64,000 bases of DNA from assembly GCA_050084985.1 (NCBI GenBank), contig JBITNC010000001.1:206522001-206586000 (forward strand), written 5' to 3'. The translations under genes were made by a program, and so were the position numbers. Positions 57,972-64,000 of the stretch are shown one piece after another. Below the pieces are notes generated by a model. That model had not been told where the DNA came from and ran no database searches. It saw nothing but the letters and a program-made list of their open reading frames with translations. Within the stretch, counting starts at the first letter, position 1, and every line of letters begins with the position of its first letter. Origin of the DNA: Nageia nagi. Taxonomy: Eukaryota > Pinophyta.

Positions 57972-59209
57972 GCAAGAATATTGATAGTCACTAGTACTAG
58001 ATCAAACACCTTCATCAAACATGATGTATCTTTCTCATAATATTATTTTCTTTAAAATTTGGAGATTCATAGATGTAGGAACTATGATGTGCACACCCTA
58101 GATATAATCCTTATATATTTTTAGCACTATGAGATCTGATAGAAATAAATACAAACTTAGATAATATGATGTTAGAATGAAGAATAGATAACATATTCTT
58201 AGATAGGTATCATTGAAAGACACCATTATTACTTGGAGTATGGATCAATAATAAGTCAACTTATCCAAATATTTTGAGGATCTAATCATATAATAGTTAA
58301 TGCCTTACATTGGATCTTCTCTTGTAGCTAAACACATTAGACAATTATGCTTATTGAGATCTACATTGATTACATAACTTGTGGTGTTTTTCTTGATATT
58401 GATACCAATTACATAGTTTATGATACCTTTTACAATATTATACTTTGTTACCTAGAATATGATTTATATTAAATATAAATCATATTTAAGAGGCTAAATT
58501 TTGCCCCTCTTTGGAGGTGTAATTGAAATAAATGAAATTACATAACCAAAGAATTCTTAGAGAAGAATGTTTTGAGAAAGTAAAGTGTTTGGTGGCTTGA
58601 ACCTTTTGGTGAATCACCTTCCTTGTACCCTTTTATCTTGGTTTTTCCAAGGAAATCCATGGATGGGGTTATTAACACAAAAAATAAAATTTGAGAATTT
58701 TAATATCATAGTTGCAATTATGTTGGGAAAAATGGATATTGGTGACTCTTTCATTCACTTCTAGAGAGTCCATTGGTATTAAACACCTCTAAGATCTATT
58801 TGAATTAGATTATTAGCATTTGTTAGATAATATTTGGATTTAAAGAGGGATATAATAGCATTCACACTCTGGCTATAATGCACACCATTAGTTTACTTTT
58901 ATTTTTTTTGTTAAGTAGAAGCAACTAAAAATTTAGTTTTCAAATACTACCTTCCTATTTTCCCCAACAAGATGAATTTAATAAAAAGGAGTTTTTCCCT
59001 CTTTTTTTGAATCAAGTAATATTTACTAAGGATTTAAGTATTAGAAATTACCTACCTATTTACCCTAGCAAGCTGGTTTTCACAAATAAATTTTTTTTTA
59101 TCAAGTTATATTTGCTAGGAATTTTTCACAAATGGATGTTTTGTTAGTAGAAAAGAAGGGTGCTAACATCATACAAAATGTAGAAACCAAAATCAAAATG
59201 AATACACAT

Positions 59210-60736
59210 AATTATATAAATACCTTAGCAAGATGCATCATTATGGATGTAAAATCCCCAAATATTCTAAATGTGGAAATTAGCCAATTGAATGCAAAAT
59301 CAATATCAAATAATAGTCCTAGGCATAAAATAGGTCACACTATATTCCAAGAAGCCCAATGATGCACTAAAAAAAAATATCACCTCTATAAGAAAATATC
59401 ACCTCTATAAGAAAATATCACCTCTAGGAACACATTAATCAAGTATAACAACTCAATAACAGTCTATGAATGCCAACAAATCACTTATACAAGCATAATC
59501 ATACTAAACTGCTTAATGTTACATACATGGAAGCATGAATAAGATAAATGCACATAATATGAGATGATACATGATATCAAGTATGCCATGGCTCTATTAA
59601 TGAAAGAATGATGAGTACAATAATGAATAAGCCTAAGAGTACTCAACATTGGCCTCTAAGGAGCTAACTAGGGCATACAATATGTAGAGATAGATCTTAC
59701 TATCAAAAATATTATAAAGCAATCACACTCTACTAGGTCTATGGATGCTACATTGAAGGGATCCCTTACAAAATTGCTTATGGATGCCTCAAGGTAGGGA
59801 AACCCCATAGCATGAACATTTGCCTCAACTACTAGTCAAAAGGTGTTCCAAGCCTCTTAGACTCTCCTTATGCATTATACTTAAGGGTACTTGATGCCAC
59901 CAAGTATTTAGTGGAAGAAGACCCTAAATTGTGTAAATACATAAATAAATAAGTTTGTTCTATGAATACAGTAAATAACAACTTTATATCAAATTATAAG
60001 AAATATACATGAAACATATAAACCTGATACAAAGTGAAGCTTATAGCTAGTTTGTGTACAATCCTTAAAGTAGAACCACAATGAATCTTCAAAGGATTAT
60101 GATAGGAATTTAGATGAGCTATCAATAAATATTCTCTATAATGGATGCATGAGCCATCCCCCAAAATATTAATATCCTGATCATGAAAGCACATGCTACT
60201 AGCTGCATGAAAGATATACACTATTGATGGTATAAGAGTAGCAATTTCATGTTATGTACAAGAGAGATATAACAAAGCTCAAAGAGTTAACAAGTTATTA
60301 AAGATAGATGGCATCAATATACATCATAAGTTTGATGTTTAGGATAACCACCTATCAGAGAGATCTGATAGGGATGTAAACCTTTACCTCCTACATTTAT
60401 AACCTACAAGGGAATAAAAAGGAGTGAAAGTTAACACATATCAATAACAATAATCATTTCAATATTAAAGATAACTTAAAATATACACCATGGTATATGA
60501 TATTACATTAGCCTTATCACATGGTATTGCAATATAATAACACTTTTATCTTGATTTTTGTATTATTTCCTTTTAATCATTAAATATGCTAAATATGATT
60601 TATTGAATAAATAATAAATTAGATTTAGGCATCTACATTTAGTATATCTCTAAAATGAGGCTTCTTTTCCTTATATAACATATCACTAAATTTGGATATC
60701 ATCTTAAAGTAATCACATAGCCTCCCTATTCCAACC
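59210..60736. other. AT-rich spacer with a small tandem repeat
   Basis: A repeat of about 20 bp (AAAATATCACCTCTATAAG type, 2.5 units) is at 59374-59426. The text at 60540-60640, ending TTTAGGCATCTACA, resembles 7672-7790 and 18395-18515. No gene recognised. Confidence 0.4.
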
Positions 60737-60737
60737 T

Positions 60738-60819
60738 TGGCTTCATAGAAGCCATACAAATTCCAACGAAGGTGCATTTGGCTTCATAAAAGCCATACAA
60801 ATTCCAACGAAGGTGCATA
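60738..60819. repeat. two tandem units of 41 bp
   Basis: Units 60738-60778 and 60779-60819 differ at two or three positions (core GCCATACAAATTCCAACGAA). Confidence 0.9.
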
Positions 60820-60910
60820 TGGATTAATCCAAGCCTAATGTGGGTATTTGGATCCTTTACATGCCCAACATGGGTCCTCATTCTCAACATGGATGCTTGG
60901 GAGTCACCCA

Positions 60911-61031
60911 TGTCATGTCGGGATCTAGAATGCATGTGTGGGTATCTTGGAGTCATAATGAGCCAACATGGGATCTAGAATGCATGTGTGGATTTCTTGA
61001 AGTTATAATGGGCTAACAAGTGATCTAGAAG
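60911..61031. repeat. tandem units of 50 bp
   Basis: GGATCTAGAATGCATGTGTG occurs at 60920 and 60970, with a partial third unit (TGATCTAGAAG) at 61021. The phrase CAACATGGG, seen here and in the flanks, recurs around it. Confidence 0.8.
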
Positions 61032-61354
61032 TCTCCCCAAGGTTGGTGCATGCATAAAAGTGCTTCCAAATACAACATTAGGAAAATTAAATGATTATCA
61101 ATGCTAAAGTATCATCTAGATGCTATACAAGCTTTGGGGGATTCCCATAATCATATTTAGGATGTCTAAGTGCATTAATAATAAATTAATTTATGCTAGA
61201 TTAGGAGGAAAACATCGCTCATGGGGCTCACAATGTGGATCCAATGGACCATTATATGTTTATCCTAAGTAACTAACAACAAATACATGAATAAAAAAAT
61301 ATTTACAAAAGGGAATCCCTAGGATTTTTAAATTATTTAGTTTTTAGAAAAAGG
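61032..61354 (-). repeat. possible gypsy LTR, inner edge at 61354
   Basis: On the minus strand a purine tract, AATTCAAGGGGGAAGTC (61360-61376), is followed by TGTAACATCCCC, a common LTR start in gypsy elements. Just before the tract, CTTCAGGGTAAGCAA could be the end of pol. The LTR would run left from 61354; its other end was not found. Confidence 0.4.
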
Positions 61355-61839
61355 GGATGTTACAAAGACTTCCCCCTTGAATTGCTTACCCTGAAGCAAT
61401 TGTAGGATGCCAAAAATAATTTTCTTCCAAACATCCTTTGGTTTCAATACAAATGTCAATTGAGGATTTTTGAGATGGAATGCAAATTTAATAAATCTCC
61501 TCCATAATTTGGCCTATGAAATCCTTATATTAGTCATTGGAGTTACTCTTTGTTTTCTAGATGTTGCATACAAATATTATGATATTTTATTGAATTTTCT
61601 TATATCATTGGCAATACACATTAGGTACAAAAATGCCTATAAATATTTTCATATAATAATTCTTAGGAGACACAAGTATGCATGCAAAATTTTTGATATA
61701 CTCATCCATGTCAAGCATAAAATTGTAGCATTGAATATTGGGAAGAATCCTAAAAAATATCCTTGCAAAACATGAAAAAAATAAGCATGAGTGAAAAAAT
61801 GATACCTTTGCTCCTTGATAGATGCTAAGCCTTCCCCAT
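61355..61839. other. spacer right of the possible LTR edge
   Basis: The first 40 bp may be the end of a gypsy pol plus polypurine tract on the minus strand. A 101-codon ORF (61470-61775) shows no known motif and is not called. Confidence 0.35.
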
Positions 61840-62098
61840 ACTTAATGTTGGGTGCCTAGCTACATCCATGCCCAATGTTAGATTCCAATCTTTCTTTCTA
61901 TCCAATGTGGGGTGCTAAGTTCCTCTCTTGCATACTGTTAGATGCCAATCCCCCTTGATGTCCATCATGGGGTGCCAAACTTGCTCCTTTCCCAACATTA
62001 GGTATGAAACTCCCTTAATGTCTAATATGGGATGCCAAACTTCCTCCTTTCCCAATGTTAGGTGCCAATACTCCTTAATATCTAATGTGGGTTTTGAG
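61840..62098. repeat. minisatellite, four to five units of 60 bp
   Basis: Units centred on CCAATGTTAGRTGCCAAT recur at about 61873, 61932, 61992 and 62052, separated by CTCC/CTTT-rich text and GGGGTGCCAAAC. It gives open frames on both strands (62124-61915 and 61928-62134) that are repeat products, not genes. Confidence 0.85.
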
Positions 62099-63472
62099 GT
62101 GATGATACCAAATAATGGGTTCATTTTGACATAAAAATACTATTATTTAAATACCATAAGATATGCTTCAATAATAGGATTGCATGTTTTAATATGTTTA
62201 ATTAGTCTAAATAGATTAAGATTTTATATTTTTTTATTTACTAATATTTTATATTTTATGTGAAGATTTAATGCTTTGTATCTTTGTAAGAGCAATAAAA
62301 GGGAAAAAAGGTATATCTCAATATTATTCAAACATAGCTCCAAAATCATGTCTTGTACTTAAGTACTACTAGCATAAGAATTGTAATTAACTTTATAGAA
62401 ATGTGATCCTAGAATCAATCCTATCAAGGAAGCTTTATAATTTTAGAACACTTCACATTTTAGAATCCTTTGAGAACCTAAGGGCTTCAAAATTGGGATG
62501 AAGCTTTATAATTATTGATGCTTTAGAATTATCAAGCTTTAGAATAATATGAAGCTTTAAAATGATGAAAAGATTTAGAATCACATAAAATTTGGGGGAG
62601 AGCATCCTTGCAAAAATGGGTACTCATATCTTTTAACAGTTTTGAAAAAGGTTAAGTAACAAGGTAGTTATGACCTCTATAATTTTGGGTTCCAGATTTG
62701 ATAGCTATTGAAGACTAGGTAAAAATAGAGATTGTATTGCTAAAGAATAGGGTTGGATTTGTATATTTCTATTATAGATAAGGGTTAGATCAATATGTTA
62801 CTAATTTCAAGTACCAAACTTATTGGAAGTTGTTAAGATTTATTAGTAGTGATACATGTTGGATTTATTCCAAGTTGTAAATAATTTACTATTAATAGAA
62901 TAAACCTATACTTGTACATGAATATATGATCAGTTTGATAAGATGAGACTAAGAGAATTCAATAGTTGGTTGTAAATATATTATAATAAAGAATACTTCT
63001 CAATGAATGAGAAGTAGTAAGTTAGTTAGTTAGTTAGATAGGTTAGAGAATAGAGATAGTAGTAGACTTTTTGATGTAGAATGCAATTGTAAGCATTGAA
63101 GGAATAATAGCTTGAGGTTGTTTTCAATCTTCTAAGTCTTTTCCTAGAAAATTTGCTAAAGAAATATGGAAAACTTTATTAGTAGAGTTTACCCTATGTT
63201 TTTATTATCTTTTTATATGTTATTTATTTATTATTGTTGTTAATATTTTATATCCCATTCATGTTATATTTTCTAAGTTTATGTAGCTACATCTTTGTTA
63301 TTCTATTTTCATTTTAATTCCTACAAGTTATTTCATTCTTTTATGATTATTTAAATTTTTTGATTTCTATAAGTGTGATTCAAGAAACCACATATATAAA
63401 ATAGAGTCTCAATTGTATACAACCTTTGAAAACCAACCCTAGCTAAGTGGTGAATTGACATCTCATCATTTT
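62099..63472 (+). other. spacer, its right part probably an LTR
   Basis: A PBS-like TTTGGTATCATC on the minus strand lies at 62101-62112 and may belong to a lost element. The right part, ending near 63468 with CATCTCATCA, should be an LTR if the primer site at 63473 is genuine. A (GTTA)n microsatellite lies at 63022-63041. No gene recognised. Confidence 0.35.
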
Positions 63473-63490
63473 TAGTGTCATTATCAGGGA
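63473..63490 (+). other. decayed primer-binding site, Asp tRNA type
   Basis: TAGTGTCATTATCAGGGA matches TGGCGCCGTTGCCGGGGA, the site used by Athila and related Ty3/gypsy elements. Nearly all differences are C-to-T or G-to-A, in CpG context. Confidence 0.55.
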
Positions 63491-64000
63491 TAGTTTCTCT
63501 ATTATCTATAATGAGAGAAATCTAATTCCTACAAAATTGGAGTACCAGTTCATTTGAGCTAACTGGTCCCTAAGGTTTGGACATGTGAGAGTTTCATTAT
63601 ACATAGGGGGATATAATGTTAATTGAGATTGCTTTTTATGAATTCTTTGATGAGATTTTTACCAAGACTATGTAGAAGCTGTGTATTGCCACACTTCCTC
63701 AAACTAAATGATACAATAGAATAGGAAAGACCAATTGTGATCTTACTGGCCAAAAATAATATATTAAAGAATACTAAGGACATTTCAATTCTAAATTATA
63801 ACTTAGTATCTATATGGTTTCATGGTTAAATAGATGATCTACCTATTCTTTGGATCCCATTGAAGAAAGGTAGTCATGTGTAACTATCTATCTTTGAACT
63901 CTAAAAAGAACTATTAGTAAACTATGGTCAGTAAATTTTGTTTTGATTGTATTTTATTTTTGGTTATTAGATATAGAATTTCCTTTAAAATGGGATCAAG
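63491..64000. other. sequence right of the Asp-type primer site
   Basis: It should be the leader of an Athila- or Tat-like element continuing past the window. No gag motif is readable in any frame. Confidence 0.3.

Larger units (their letters stand above)
52696..59209. repeat. three tandem copies of a 2.17-kb unit
   Basis: Units are 52696-54868, 54869-57040 and 57041-59209. Each runs from within copia gag through the primer site and LTR into about 1.24 kb of flanking sequence ending AATACACAT. The joins read AATACACATGGTTTTG in both cases. The units are nearly identical, with only a small number of single-base and one-base-length differences. In unit 1 the left side is contiguous with the rest of gag, and unit 3 on the right continues into unique flank (59210 on). 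So unit 1's left edge and unit 3's right edge are ancestral and the two joins are new. Confidence 0.95.

Noticed and set aside
61915-62134. ORFs on both strands with regular ~20-residue repeats (HLTLGKEEVWHP; MGCQTSSFPN)
   Set aside because: They are translations of the 60-bp minisatellite (60 is divisible by 3, so frames stay open).

Overview
This window looks like nuclear DNA of a seed plant with a large, AT-rich, repeat-filled genome, probably a gymnosperm. That is inferred from the general character of the sequence (long retrotransposon-filled spacers, many old and decayed elements, one lone plant-type gene), not from a marker gene. The only host gene that reads intact is a two-exon WIP-family C2H2 zinc-finger transcription factor gene on the + strand (coding exons 15494-16222 and 16338-16808, 399 codons). 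It sits in a short GC-richer island at about 14570-17010. Nearly everything else is mobile-element sequence in various states of decay.

Layout. 1-4445: 5' two-thirds of a Ty3/gypsy element on the - strand (LTR, PBS, gag, protease, RT, start of RNase H), inserted antisense into the pol of an older Ty1/copia element whose RT/RNase H half continues at 4446-6943 on the + strand. An LTR follows at 6944-7288, with a polypurine tract before it and a primer-binding site after it. 7922-13910: near full-length, decayed L1-like LINE on the - strand. 14570-17010: the WIP gene. 17388-17505: a 96-bp LINE 3' stub with an 11-bp target duplication. 17500-31000: mostly decayed spacer with tandem arrays, a dispersed repeat, a gag zinc-knuckle relic and a few unexplained ORFs.

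31020-38751: a complete LTR retrotransposon on the + strand with 0.8-kb LTRs and a CATAT target duplication. It carries a Tat-like gag and, in antisense, a plant-mobile-domain (PMD) gene, but no recognisable pol. 40040-42400: a decayed antisense gene of a transposase-like family with an HGKGEYDG motif and a Cys-rich tail. 43509-44200: second copy of the dispersed repeat seen at 18866-20360.

44409-53628: two Ty1/copia elements arranged tail to tail (+ then -). The 5' end of the second (start of gag, PBS, LTR) plus about 1.24 kb of flank is present as three nearly identical tandem copies of about 2.17 kb (52696-59209). 59210-64000: decayed spacer with minisatellites, a probable gypsy LTR edge at 61355, and a decayed Asp-tRNA-type primer site at 63473.

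The retroelement genes do not form a working set. Essentially all carry stops and frameshifts, many of them of the TAG/TGA kind expected from C-to-T decay. The most noteworthy items are the non-autonomous gag-plus-antisense-PMD element with its recurring palindrome, the 2.17-kb triplication, and the HGKG-family gene relic.
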